A stretch of 12,078 nt of DNA from Clostridiales bacterium. Its GTDB lineage: Bacteria > Bacillota > Clostridia > Oscillospirales > CAG-382. The position numbers and the translations under genes are program-made. The notes below the pieces were generated by a model. That model made no database searches. It had not been told where the DNA came from and saw nothing but the letters and a program-made list of their open reading frames with translations. Shown in pieces: positions 1 to 6,996 of the stretch. Location: positions 375-12,452 of the forward strand of contig DMMZ01000064.1 of assembly GCA_003452915.1 (NCBI GenBank), written 5' to 3'. Position 1 is the stretch's first letter. Each line of letters begins with the position of its first letter.

Positions 1-800
1 GCTACTTTATTTTTTACCACTTTTGCTTTTACTCTGTTGCCGATTATTTTGTCTCCCTGTTTTATTTGTGCTGCGCGACGTACCTCAATACGAACAGATG
101 AATAAAATTTGAGAGCATTGCCACCCGTTGTCGTTTCTGGGTTGCCAAAGAAGACCCCAATCTTCATGCGTGTTTGATTAATAAATACGACAACTGTTTT
201 GGTTTTGCTGATAATGCCGGTTAATTTTCGCAATGCTTGTGACATGAGGCGTGCTTGGAGACCCATGTGACTTTCTCCCATTTCACCTTCTATTTCAGCT
301 TTTGGTACAAGTGCTGCTACTGAGTCAACAACAACAACCTCGATTGCACCAGAACGCACCAATGCTTCGGTTATCTCAAGTGCCTGTTCGCCGTCATCCG
401 GCTGGGAAACTAAAAGTGAATCTATATTTACGCCCAGTGCCTTTGCATACACAGGATCAAGTGCGTGTTCTGCATCTATAAAAGCAGCTTCTCCACCGCC
501 TTTTTGAACCTCGGCAATAATATGTAATGCGAGAGTGGTTTTTCCCGAAGATTCCGGTCCGTAAATCTCTATTATTCTTCCTCTCGGAACGCCGCCGATA
601 CCAAGAGCAAGATCAAGTGATAGTGAGCCTGTCGGTACTCCGATAACTTCCATTCTGGCATTCTCGCCCAAACGCATTATCGAGCCTTTTCCACACTGTT
701 TTTCAATTTGAGCCAAGGCAGTCTCAAGCGCTACTTTCTTGCTGTCTGCTTTAGCCTCATTTTTATCGATTTTGCTGTTTTTATTGTCGTTTGCTGCCAA
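1..800 (-). CDS. recA: RecA recombinase, 5' part only (runs off the window)
   Basis: RecA is the ATP-dependent DNA strand-exchange protein that also triggers LexA self-cleavage in the SOS response. The reverse strand encodes about 266 residues and is still open at position 1, so roughly the last quarter of the usual 345-350 residues is missing. Diagnostic motifs in order are the N-terminal QIEKQCGKGSIMRLGE, the Walker A loop GPESSGKTT, AFIDAEHALDP, the Walker B strand VVVDSVAAL, the loop L1 region EIEGEMGESHMG, FINQTRMKIG, and the loop L2 signature FGNPETTTGGNALKF. I chose the TTG at 800-798 because AAAGGG at 817-812 lies 11 nt upstream. An in-frame GTG at 812-810 abuts that ribosome binding site and is less likely. 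The gene has its own promoter and LexA box and is divergent from prs. The family call is certain; the start is moderately sure. Confidence 0.98.
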   Translation of the reverse strand, partial: MAANDNKNSKIDKNEAKADSKKVALETALAQIEKQCGKGSIMRLGENARMEVIGVPTGSLSLDLALGIGGVPRGRIIEIYGPESSGKTTLALHIIAEVQKGGGEAAFIDAEHALDPVYAKALGVNIDSLLVSQPDDGEQALEITEALVRSGAIEVVVVDSVAALVPKAEIEGEMGESHMGLQARLMSQALRKLTGIISKTKTVVVFINQTRMKIGVFFGNPETTTGGNALKFYSSVRIEVRRAAQIKQGDKIIGNRVKAKVVKNKV

Positions 801-818
801 ATTATTACACACCCTTTC

Positions 819-830
819 GAACTATTGTTC
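819..830 (-). promoter_or_regulatory. LexA (SOS) box of recA
   Basis: GAAC-TATT-GTTC is a perfect dyad matching the Gram-positive LexA/DinR operator core (GAAC-N4-GTTC, usually preceded by C as here at 818). It lies just downstream of the recA -10 element, at about the transcription start, and directly upstream of the ribosome binding site. Bound LexA would block recA transcription until DNA damage. The site is seen directly; the regulation follows from the family. Confidence 0.93.
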
Positions 831-837
831 TTATAAT

Positions 838-866
838 AGAATATCATAAAATTTATTCTTTGTCAA
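838..866 (-). promoter_or_regulatory. Sigma-A promoter of recA
   Basis: On the minus strand, TTGACA (866-861) is followed by a 17-nt spacer and TATTCT (843-838). The predicted start is near 831, so the LexA box covers about +2 to +13. It is a perfect -35 with a 5/6 -10 and the optimal spacer. Confidence 0.85.
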
Positions 867-923
867 CCAAAAGCAGACTATATTTTACATATTTTCTACA
901 TTTAGATGATTTTCGTTAAAATT

Positions 924-952
924 TTAAAAAAAAGTGTCGTATTTTGTATAAT
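924..952 (+). promoter_or_regulatory. Possible prs promoter (weak -35)
   Basis: A perfect TATAAT lies at 947-952, with only TTAAAA at a 17-nt spacing (924-929). An alternative is TATACA (960-965), 17 nt, TAAAAT (983-988). The divergent gap needs a plus-strand promoter, but the AT-rich sequence does not let me choose between these with confidence. Confidence 0.35.
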
Positions 953-1047
953 AATACTATATACAATATGCTTAAAATAGGTTAAAATATAGATAAAGTT
1001 ATGTTAAATCTGAGGAAATCAGAAACGAAAGGATGTTGTGGTTTTTA

Positions 1048-2163
1048 ATGGTGGGTTTTACTAATCACGGAAAATTGGGATTAATTGTTCTACGCAGCTG
1101 CAAGCAGCTTGGCGATATGCTAGAAACCAGAATTAAACAGCTCAGAGGTGAGGAAAACACTGATGTTAAATACATCATTCCGATTGAGGAGGTTCGTTTT
1201 TCTAACGGTGAGGGCAAGATTAAGATTCTTGATACCGTAAGGGGCAAGGATATTTTTATTCTTGTGGATGTTGGAAATTACAGCTGTACCTATAAAATGT
1301 TCGGCAGCGAAAACAGAATGGGACCTGATGAGCATTTTCAGGATGTAAAGCGTGTTCTTTCTGCTATCGGTGGAAAAGCAAACAGAATAACTTTGATAAT
1401 GCCGCTGCTTTATTCATCAAGACAACACAAACGTAAGGGCAGAGAATCACTTGACTGTGCGGTTGCACTTGAGGAACTTGAAAATCTTGGTGTAAACGCA
1501 ATTATTTCTTTTGATGTGCATGACCCTACTATTCACAATGCGATTCCCAATACTTCGTTTGAGAATATTTACCCAACTTATTCGGTTCTGAAGAATTTTA
1601 TCAATAACGAGGGTGATGATATATTCAAAGAGAATATGACGGTTATCAGTCCGGATACAGGTGCGATGGACAGAGCTATTTATTATGCAAACGTGCTTGG
1701 ACTCGATGTCGGTATGTTTTATAAAAGAAGAGATCACACAAAGATTGTAAACGGGAAAAACCCTATTGTACAGCATGAATATATCGGAGGTCCACTTGAT
1801 GGAAAGCGTGTATTGATTGTTGATGATATGATCGCTTCGGGTGAATCTGTTATAGATATTATAAATGAAATTTCAAAACAAAACGTATCTGATGTATATG
1901 TCGCAGCTACTTTTGCTTTCTTTACAGAAGGAGCAGATAAGTTTGATAAGGCGTATGAGGAAGGTAAATTAAAGAAGCTTTATTCCACAAACCTTTCGTA
2001 TATTCCAGAGGAGATAAAAAGACGTCCTTGGTTTGTCGAGACCGACCTTTCAAAGTTTATTGCAAAAATAGTAAATACGCTTGCAAGGGATGATACTATT
2101 TCGCCGCTTTTAGATTGTACTCCACGTATAAGAAAGCTTCTTAAGCAAACAAACCAGCAATAA
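1048..2163 (+). CDS. prs: Ribose-phosphate pyrophosphokinase, divergent clostridial-type subfamily
   Basis: The enzyme makes 5-phosphoribosyl-1-diphosphate from ribose 5-phosphate and ATP for nucleotide, His and Trp synthesis. With 371 residues it is longer than canonical Prs (about 315). Recognisable blocks are FSNGEGKIKI (51-60), the ATP-binding region SRQHKRKG (124-131, canonical ARQDRK), FDVHD (155-159, canonical DLHA), SPDTGAMDRA (201-210), and the PRPP loop VLIVDDMIASGES (255-267, canonical VDDMIDTGGT). An insertion around residues 76-105 separates the first two blocks. An upstream in-frame ATG at 1033 touches the AAAGGA ribosome binding site (1028-1033). The ATG at 1048 is preferred because the conserved part begins just after it, though its 14-nt spacing is long. 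No clear terminator follows; rpsF has its own promoter. The fold is sure, and the enzyme activity is inferred from family. Confidence 0.88.
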   Translation: MVGFTNHGKLGLIVLRSCKQLGDMLETRIKQLRGEENTDVKYIIPIEEVRFSNGEGKIKILDTVRGKDIFILVDVGNYSCTYKMFGSENRMGPDEHFQDVKRVLSAIGGKANRITLIMPLLYSSRQHKRKGRESLDCAVALEELENLGVNAIISFDVHDPTIHNAIPNTSFENIYPTYSVLKNFINNEGDDIFKENMTVISPDTGAMDRAIYYANVLGLDVGMFYKRRDHTKIVNGKNPIVQHEYIGGPLDGKRVLIVDDMIASGESVIDIINEISKQNVSDVYVAATFAFFTEGADKFDKAYEEGKLKKLYSTNLSYIPEEIKRRPWFVETDLSKFIAKIVNTLARDDTISPLLDCTPRIRKLLKQTNQQ

Positions 2164-2184
2164 AATAATTTGCAAAAACAATTA

Positions 2185-2213
2185 TTGACAATCAATAATA
2201 TTTGTGATAGAAT
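2185..2213 (+). promoter_or_regulatory. Sigma-A promoter of rpsF-ssb-rpsR
   Basis: TTGACA (2185-2190), a 17-nt spacer and TAGAAT (2208-2213) form a near-consensus strong promoter, fitting for ribosomal protein genes. The start would be near 2220, giving a leader of about 118 nt before rpsF. Confidence 0.88.
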
Positions 2214-2258
2214 TATACGAATTTGAAAATTTGTTAGTTTAAAAGACTTTTAAGTTTT

Positions 2259-2328
2259 CTCCTTATCTGCTCAAAAATCTGAGCAGGTCATCTCGTTACA
2301 CTGTAACGGGTTATAAGTCCAGAAGGAG
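2259..2328 (+). promoter_or_regulatory. Structured leader of rpsF, candidate S6:S18-type autoregulatory RNA
   Basis: Two hairpins stand side by side. One is CTGCTC (2267-2272) with GAGCAG (2281-2286). The other is CTCGTTAC (2292-2299) with GTAACGGG (2303-2310), loop ACT, one G-T wobble. CTTAT (2262-2266) can pair with ATAAG (2313-2317) to close a three-way junction. Alternatively CTCCTT (2259-2264) can pair with AAGGAG (2323-2328), which is the rpsF Shine-Dalgarno itself. The two outer pairings share bases 2262-2264 and exclude each other. S6:S18 leaders are known to control rpsF operons. I did not see the CCG-containing bulge typical of that motif, so the assignment is inference. Confidence 0.5.
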
Positions 2329-2337
2329 GTGCATTTC

Positions 2338-2631
2338 ATGGAACAGAAAAATCTGTACGAAACAATCTTCATAGTCAATAATAGTATCGGCGAGGAAGCA
2401 AAAAAGGCACTTGTCGAAAAGTTTACTACTCTTATATCAACAAACGGTAAAACAGAGATAGTTAACGAATGGGGCACAAGAAGGCTAGCTTACCCTATTA
2501 ATGATTATACAGATGGTTATTATGTGTATGTAAAATTTACTTCAGCTTTCGATTTCCCGGCAGAGCTTGATAGAATTTACCACATTACAGACGGAATTCT
2601 GCGTTCACTGATTGTTAAGTGCGAGCAGTAA
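2338..2631 (+). CDS. rpsF: 30S ribosomal protein S6
   Basis: S6 is a small-subunit protein that forms a heterodimer with S18 on 16S rRNA. The 97-residue product has the S6 pattern: the N-terminal strand YETIFIVN, WGTRRLAYPIND near the middle (about 43-54), GYYVYVKF, and the last helix with RIYHITDGILRSLIVK. Length matches the family (95-100). The ATG at 2338 is chosen because AAGGAGG (2323-2329) lies 8 nt upstream; an in-frame GTG at 2329 overlaps that site. It is the first gene of the rpsF-ssb-rpsR operon, an order conserved in Firmicutes. Its promoter is at 2185-2213, and the leader could sequester the ribosome binding site. Confidence 0.97.
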   Translation: MEQKNLYETIFIVNNSIGEEAKKALVEKFTTLISTNGKTEIVNEWGTRRLAYPINDYTDGYYVYVKFTSAFDFPAELDRIYHITDGILRSLIVKCEQ

Positions 2632-2656
2632 TCTGATCTAATTACAGGAGGTCTTT

Positions 2657-3091
2657 ATGGCAAGCTTCAACAAGGTCATATTGGTAGGCAATCTTGTCGC
2701 CGACCCTGAGCTTAAACAAACTGCAAACGGTGTACCTGTTACATCCTTCCGTATTGCAGTAAGCAGAAAGTTTACCAAACAGGGAGAAACTCCACAGGCT
2801 GACTTCATAGATATAGTATGCTGGAGACAGACTGCAGAATTTGTTACCCGTTATTTTAACAAGGGTAAATCGATTCTTGTGTGCGGATCACTGCAAACCC
2901 GTAATTGGGTCGATAATAACAATGTAAAGAGATACACAACAGAGGTAGTAGCAGATGAGGTTACCTTTGTGGAGAAGAAGTCAAACGAAAACTCTCCCAG
3001 AGATAACACTCCACACGATCTGCCAAATTACAGCTCTTCCGGCGAGTCTTCGTTTGAGGATTTGTCAGCCGATGATGAGCTTCCATTCTAA
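2657..3091 (+). CDS. ssb: Single-stranded DNA-binding protein
   Basis: SSB coats single-stranded DNA during replication, recombination and repair and recruits partner enzymes through its C-terminal tip. The 144-residue protein starts MASFNKVILVGNLVADPEL, a classic OB-fold SSB start. It continues through FRIAVSRKF, DFIDIVCWRQTAEFV and the strand KSILVCGSLQTRNW, with the OB fold over about residues 1-107. A low-complexity Ser/Asn/Asp-rich linker follows and ends in the acidic partner-binding tip DDELPF. The RBS AGGAGG (2646-2651) is 5 nt before the ATG. It lies between rpsF and rpsR, as in most Firmicutes, so replication and ribosome supply are co-transcribed. Confidence 0.97.
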   Translation: MASFNKVILVGNLVADPELKQTANGVPVTSFRIAVSRKFTKQGETPQADFIDIVCWRQTAEFVTRYFNKGKSILVCGSLQTRNWVDNNNVKRYTTEVVADEVTFVEKKSNENSPRDNTPHDLPNYSSSGESSFEDLSADDELPF

Positions 3092-3123
3092 AAAACTGTT
3101 ATACTTAAAAGGAGGTTATAAAT

Positions 3124-3396
3124 TTGGATAAGGATACTAGAGACAGAGGCGATAGAGGAGATAGAGATCAAAAATCTTTTCGCCCACGTAAAAAGAAAAA
3201 AGTTTGTGCTTTTTGTACCGAAAAGGTTTCATCAATAGATTACAAAGATATTCCCAGACTTAGAAAAAGTCTATCCGAGAGAGCAAAGATTCTGCCCCGC
3301 AGGGTTACAGGAACTTGTGCTAAGCACCAAAGACAGCTTACAGAGGCTGTAAAACGTGCAAGACATATCGCTCTTATTCCTTACGTTTCTGACTAA
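3124..3396 (+). CDS. rpsR: 30S ribosomal protein S18
   Basis: S18 partners S6 in the central domain of the 30S subunit. The 90-residue product has a charged Asp/Arg-rich start (DTRDRGDRGDRD), then FRPRKKKKVCAFC, IDYKDIPRLRKSLSERAKILPRRVTGTCAKHQRQLTEAVKRARHIALIPYV, which is the S18 core. CAFC (about 29-32) and GTCAKH (about 63-68) give a Cys/His set typical of zinc-binding (C+) S18 forms. Translation starts at TTG 3124: AAGGAGGT (3109-3116) is 7 nt upstream and no internal Met is available before the core. It is the last gene of the operon, followed by a terminator. Confidence 0.96.
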   Translation: MDKDTRDRGDRGDRDQKSFRPRKKKKVCAFCTEKVSSIDYKDIPRLRKSLSERAKILPRRVTGTCAKHQRQLTEAVKRARHIALIPYVSD

Positions 3397-3408
3397 ATAA
3401 AAGATATG

Positions 3409-3438
3409 CCGCAAAGCTTTTTAGTTTTGCGGTTTTTT
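3409..3438 (+). terminator. Intrinsic terminator after rpsR
   Basis: CCGCAAA (3409-3415) pairs perfectly with TTTGCGG (3426-3432) and is followed by six T (3433-3438). It lies 12 bases past the rpsR stop. Confidence 0.9.
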
Positions 3439-3444
3439 ATTTGA

Positions 3445-3476
3445 GTAAGTTTGAAAATGAAATTTTTCAAACTTAC
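3445..3476 (+). repeat. 13-bp perfect inverted repeat upstream of queG
   Basis: GTAAGTTTGAAAA (3445-3457) is the exact reverse complement of TTTTCAAACTTAC (3464-3476), with a 6-nt loop. No T-run follows, so it is not a plus-strand terminator. It lies 20 nt before the queG start and could be an operator or a 5'-leader hairpin. No clear promoter was seen next to it. Confidence 0.7.
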
Positions 3477-3495
3477 GAAAGGAATTATAATATTA

Positions 3496-4320
3496 ATGTT
3501 TAATGAAATTTTAAAGGTTTTTAATAATGAACAAATAACACAGGTCGGGTATATATCAGCTAAAGATATGACAATAATCAATCCTCACATTTTACCTGAA
3601 GGTGTTGAAATTAAAAGCTGCATAGTTTTTCTAGTTTCTTATTATTACGAGGATATTATTATCGACAACCTCGGTGTTTCGATATATGCAAGAGCAAAGG
3701 ATTATCATATATACTTCAATAATCTATACGAGCGAATTCTTCCGATTTTAGAGAATATATGTAAAAGAGAGCGTTTTTTCGGGTTTGCAGACCATTCGCC
3801 GATAAATGAAAAACTAGCAGCCGCAAGAGCGGGTTTGGGTGTAATAGGAAAAAATTTTTTGCTTATTAACAAGGAATATGGCAGTTTTGTTTTTATCGGT
3901 TCGTTATTAACCACCCTTGCCCTGCCCGAATTTGTATTTGAAATAAGTCCTTGTACTGGATGTAATTTATGTGTAAATTCCTGCCCTACAGGTGCGATAA
4001 CCGAAAAAGGAATAAACCGCGAACGCTGCCTATCGCATATTTCTCAGAAAAAAATAAAAAGTGATGATGAACTTCAACTCCTTAAAGATAATAAAACAGT
4101 ATGGGGTTGCGATATATGCCAGAATGCTTGTCCTTTAAATAAAAACACAAAATCAACTGAAATAGAATTTTTTAAAACAGACTGTTTAAATAATTTTTCT
4201 AAATGTTTAATTGAGTCAATGTCTGAAAAAAGATTTCGCACCTACCCTTTTTCCTGGCGAGGAAAAGAAGTTATATTGAAAAACATAGAATTATCAGATA
4301 GTTCTGAAAAAAATAAGTAA
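3496..4320 (+). CDS. queG: Short QueG-like epoxyqueuosine reductase (double 4Fe-4S protein)
   Basis: QueG reduces epoxyqueuosine to queuosine in tRNA using cobalamin and two 4Fe-4S clusters. The 274-residue product has YARAKDYH (64-71), FADHSPINEKLAAARAGLG (97-115) and IGKN, all typical of the QueG N-terminal domain. Then come C153-x2-C156-x2-C159-x3-C163P, C178, and CDICQNACP (C205, C208, C212). Many QueG proteins are 300-380 residues with a C-terminal HEAT-like part, which this one lacks. I chose ATG 3496 (AAAGGA at 3478-3483, 12 nt upstream) because longer in-frame starts (TTG 3451, ATG 3457) lie inside the 3445-3476 hairpin and add only an unconserved tail. No other queuosine gene is in view. 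The family is fairly sure; the exact substrate less so. Confidence 0.72.
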   Translation: MFNEILKVFNNEQITQVGYISAKDMTIINPHILPEGVEIKSCIVFLVSYYYEDIIIDNLGVSIYARAKDYHIYFNNLYERILPILENICKRERFFGFADHSPINEKLAAARAGLGVIGKNFLLINKEYGSFVFIGSLLTTLALPEFVFEISPCTGCNLCVNSCPTGAITEKGINRERCLSHISQKKIKSDDELQLLKDNKTVWGCDICQNACPLNKNTKSTEIEFFKTDCLNNFSKCLIESMSEKRFRTYPFSWRGKEVILKNIELSDSSEKNK

Positions 4321-4347
4321 AATATTTACAGCAACTGGTAATTTTTA

Positions 4348-4376
4348 TTGACTATGCTTTTTTAATATGGTAAAAT
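4348..4376 (+). promoter_or_regulatory. Sigma-A promoter of the solute-binding lipoprotein gene
   Basis: TTGACT (4348-4353), a 17-nt spacer and TAAAAT (4371-4376) lie in the 90-base gap after queG. The predicted start near 4383 gives a short leader to the ATG at 4411. Confidence 0.8.
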
Positions 4377-4410
4377 ATTATGAATTAAATATTTGGAAAG
4401 GTCTGTTATT

Positions 4411-5877
4411 ATGAAGAAAAAATTATTCTGTATTTTATTAATTGTTTTTTTAGTAGTTCCATTTATAACCTCCTGTGACAATGGTAAGGATGATACCTCT
4501 AGTGTTGCCGTATCTGTGGATCAAGATGCAGATTTTAATCTTCCGAAACGCAATCTTGGAGGAAAAGTAATTAAACTTCTTACGGGGGATGAAGCAAGTG
4601 GGAATAATTATTATGATTGTGAATTTGCTGCCTCTGAATCAAACGGCAGTGCGATTAACGATGCGGTTGTTTTGAGGACCAATATTTTAAAAGAAACATA
4701 TGGCATTGATCTGCAAGTTGAATTTGACGAAACACCTGCAGAAACAATAAAAGAATTGGTTTTATCCGGGGTTAACACATATCAATTAGTATCAGACAAT
4801 CTTTATGATATTGCACCGATTGGTATGGGAAACAGTTTTTGGGATCTTAATAAAGTACCCAGTCTTAACTTGGAAAACGACTGGTGGGACAAGAGTGTAG
4901 TTAATGATCTTTCAACAGCTGGATATCAATTTTATTTGGCAGGCGACCTTATGGTAAGTGATAAAAACTCAACTTGGTGCTGTTTTTTTAATAAGGATTT
5001 AATTGAACAATATAATCTTGAAGATCCGTATGAGCTTGTAAAAAACAACAAATGGACAATCGATAAACTATATGAAATGGGAAAAGATGTCAGTGTAGCA
5101 AACCAAGGACTTTCCAATGTTACATGGGAAAACGGTACTTTTGGTTTAGTAACTCAAACATACGATGGAATAGCAAGTATGGTTTCCTTTAATCAAAAAA
5201 TGATTACAAAGGATGAAAACGATTATCCACTTCTTAACATAGAGAACGAAGCTACTTATAATAAATTTACAAAAATATTTGATATAATGATGGACACTAA
5301 TACTTCCCTTGTTATAGAATTATCAGGTGCACCAATAGATGGATATTATGAAGCAACGAGAACCGTATTTTTATCTGGACGAGGACTATTTACATATAAT
5401 AAACTTCAATATGTACAAAATATACTAGACTCCAATGTTGATTTTGATTATGGACTGCTTCCGATGCCTAAATATGATGAAACACAAGATGAGTATTACA
5501 CAACATGTACTGTTTATTATTCGCAGGTCGTTTCTATACCAAGATCAGTTCCTGAAAGTGAACTTGAAGATATAGGTTATACACTTGAATTATTAGGTTA
5601 TTACGGAAAAAAATACGTTAAACCTGCTTATTATGATATTACAATAAAAGCTCAAAAAATGAGTGACCAACAAAGTGAAGAAATGCTTGACATTATATTT
5701 GAAAATAGAATATTTGACCTTGCTTCTGTTTATAACTATGAAAAAGCACTATATCTTTATACTGGAATTATTGGCTCAAAGAGTAACTCCATAGTTTCAA
5801 CAATAGAAGCAAATGCTGCAGCTATACAGACGACGATTGACGCTTCAATTGAGCAGTTTGATGCTATAGATCAATAA
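4411..5877 (+). CDS. Extracellular solute-binding lipoprotein (carbohydrate ABC type), orphan
   Basis: This is a surface-anchored substrate-capture protein for an ABC importer, probably for a carbohydrate. The 488-residue product begins with KKK, a hydrophobic stretch (about 5-19) and the lipobox ITSC, so Cys22 is the predicted lipidation site. A Ser/Asp-rich linker follows, then GGKVIKLLTGDE, an opening strand typical of family-1 binding proteins. NKDLIEQYNLEDPYELVKN and WTIDKLYEMGKDV (the pattern 'NKDLF...LGL.DPY.L...G.WT.D...') are typical of clostridial sugar-binding proteins, as is DFDYGLLPMPKYDE late in the chain. ATG 4411 has AAAGG 9 nt upstream; a TTG at 4393 would add six residues before the signal peptide. 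No permease or ATPase gene adjoins it. uxuA follows, which hints at hexuronates or aldouronates (inference only). Confidence 0.85.
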   Translation: MKKKLFCILLIVFLVVPFITSCDNGKDDTSSVAVSVDQDADFNLPKRNLGGKVIKLLTGDEASGNNYYDCEFAASESNGSAINDAVVLRTNILKETYGIDLQVEFDETPAETIKELVLSGVNTYQLVSDNLYDIAPIGMGNSFWDLNKVPSLNLENDWWDKSVVNDLSTAGYQFYLAGDLMVSDKNSTWCCFFNKDLIEQYNLEDPYELVKNNKWTIDKLYEMGKDVSVANQGLSNVTWENGTFGLVTQTYDGIASMVSFNQKMITKDENDYPLLNIENEATYNKFTKIFDIMMDTNTSLVIELSGAPIDGYYEATRTVFLSGRGLFTYNKLQYVQNILDSNVDFDYGLLPMPKYDETQDEYYTTCTVYYSQVVSIPRSVPESELEDIGYTLELLGYYGKKYVKPAYYDITIKAQKMSDQQSEEMLDIIFENRIFDLASVYNYEKALYLYTGIIGSKSNSIVSTIEANAAAIQTTIDASIEQFDAIDQ

Positions 5878-5879
5878 AA

Positions 5880-5904
5880 ATACTGAAAACTGCGTTTTCA
5901 GTAT
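5880..5904. repeat. 11-bp perfect palindrome between the binding-protein gene and uxuA
   Basis: ATACTGAAAAC (5880-5890) and GTTTTCAGTAT (5894-5904) are exact reverse complements with a TGC spacer. On the plus strand no T-run follows. On the minus strand the hairpin is followed by TTTTT (5879-5875, with one A-T break), so it reads better as a minus-strand terminator, although no minus gene is there. A TATAAT at 5909-5914 lies just downstream, so it could instead be an operator in front of a uxuA promoter. Confidence 0.75.
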
Positions 5905-5949
5905 GAAGTATAATTATTAATAACAATTAAAAAACAGGAGTATAAATAT

Positions 5950-6996
5950 ATGAAAATGACCTTTCGCTGGTATGGCGAAAATGATCCGATATCGCTGAAA
6001 TATATTTCACAAATTCCGACAATGGACGGTATAGTTTCGGCGGTATACGATGTTGCTCCGGGCAAGGTATGGAATAACGGGAGTATTGGTAAAATAAAAG
6101 AAGATGCAAACAAGCATTCATTGACCTTTGAGGTTGTTGAAAGCGTACCTGTTCACGAAGATATAAAGTTGGGTAAAAGCACCAGAGATGGATATATCGA
6201 GGTATATAAAGAGAATATCCGCCGCTTGGGAAAAGCAGGTGTTAAGGTTATTTGTTATAACTTTATGCCGGTTTTCGATTGGCTCCGATCCGAGCTTGCA
6301 TACGAGAATAAGGACGGCTCTACTTCCCTGATTTATCGTCAGGAACAAGTATTAAATATGAATCCAAAACCGGGCAACCTGTCGTTGCCCGGTTGGGATG
6401 CAAGTTATACAAAGGAAGGGCTGGTTGCACTTCTTGACGAATATAAGGCGGTTGACAGCGAGGTTTTATTTGCTAATCTCAAGTATTTCCTTGACAAAAT
6501 AATTCCTGTTTGTATAGAGTACGATGTCAAGATGGCGATTCATCCGGACGATCCACCGTGGGATATTTTCGGACTTCCTAGAATAATTACAAACGAAAAG
6601 AATCTTGACCGTTTCCTTTCGTTAAATGATTCACCATACAACGGACTTACGCTTTGCACGGGATCGCTTGGCGCTTCCAATATGAATGACATCCCTAAAC
6701 TACTTCGCAAATATAGTTCAATGGGCAGAATTCATTTTGTTCACGCTAGAAACATTAAGCTTGTAGGTGAACACGATTTCAACGAGACAGCTCATCCAAG
6801 CAAATATGGCTCACTTGATATGTACGAGGTTATGAAAGCTCTTTACGATACAGACTTTGACGGTTATGTACGTCCCGATCACGGCCGAATGATTTGGGGC
6901 GAGACAGGAAAGCCGGGCTACGGACTTTATGACCGCGCTTTAGGTGCTGTTTATCTCTCGGGTCTTTGGGAAGCAATACAGAAATCAATAAATTGA
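5950..6996 (+). CDS. uxuA: Mannonate dehydratase
   Basis: UxuA converts D-mannonate to 2-keto-3-deoxygluconate in glucuronate catabolism. The 348-residue product matches the length of Gram-positive UxuA proteins and starts MKMTFRWYGENDPISL. Likely Mn2+ ligands are H198 (AIHPDDPP), C236 (LTLCTGSLGAS), H265 (HFVHARN) and D310 (YVRPDHGRMIWGE), assigned from the known family. YNFMPVFDW (103-111) is also characteristic. ACAGGAG (5934-5940) stands 9 nt before the ATG. It may be read from the binding-protein promoter or from its own TATAAT (5909-5914). The last codons form the left arm of a 15-bp palindrome. No other hexuronate gene (uxaC, uxuB, kdgK) is in the window. Confidence 0.96.
   Translation: MKMTFRWYGENDPISLKYISQIPTMDGIVSAVYDVAPGKVWNNGSIGKIKEDANKHSLTFEVVESVPVHEDIKLGKSTRDGYIEVYKENIRRLGKAGVKVICYNFMPVFDWLRSELAYENKDGSTSLIYRQEQVLNMNPKPGNLSLPGWDASYTKEGLVALLDEYKAVDSEVLFANLKYFLDKIIPVCIEYDVKMAIHPDDPPWDIFGLPRIITNEKNLDRFLSLNDSPYNGLTLCTGSLGASNMNDIPKLLRKYSSMGRIHFVHARNIKLVGEHDFNETAHPSKYGSLDMYEVMKALYDTDFDGYVRPDHGRMIWGETGKPGYGLYDRALGAVYLSGLWEAIQKSIN

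Noticed and set aside
251..481. Plus-strand open frame opposite recA
   Set aside because: It is antisense to the strongly conserved RecA core and has a Gln/Leu-rich composition without domain features.
2164..2186. AATAATT/AATTATT inverted repeat after prs as a terminator
   Set aside because: The stem is A/T only, lacks a T-run and overlaps the rpsF -35 element; it is more likely chance in AT-rich DNA.
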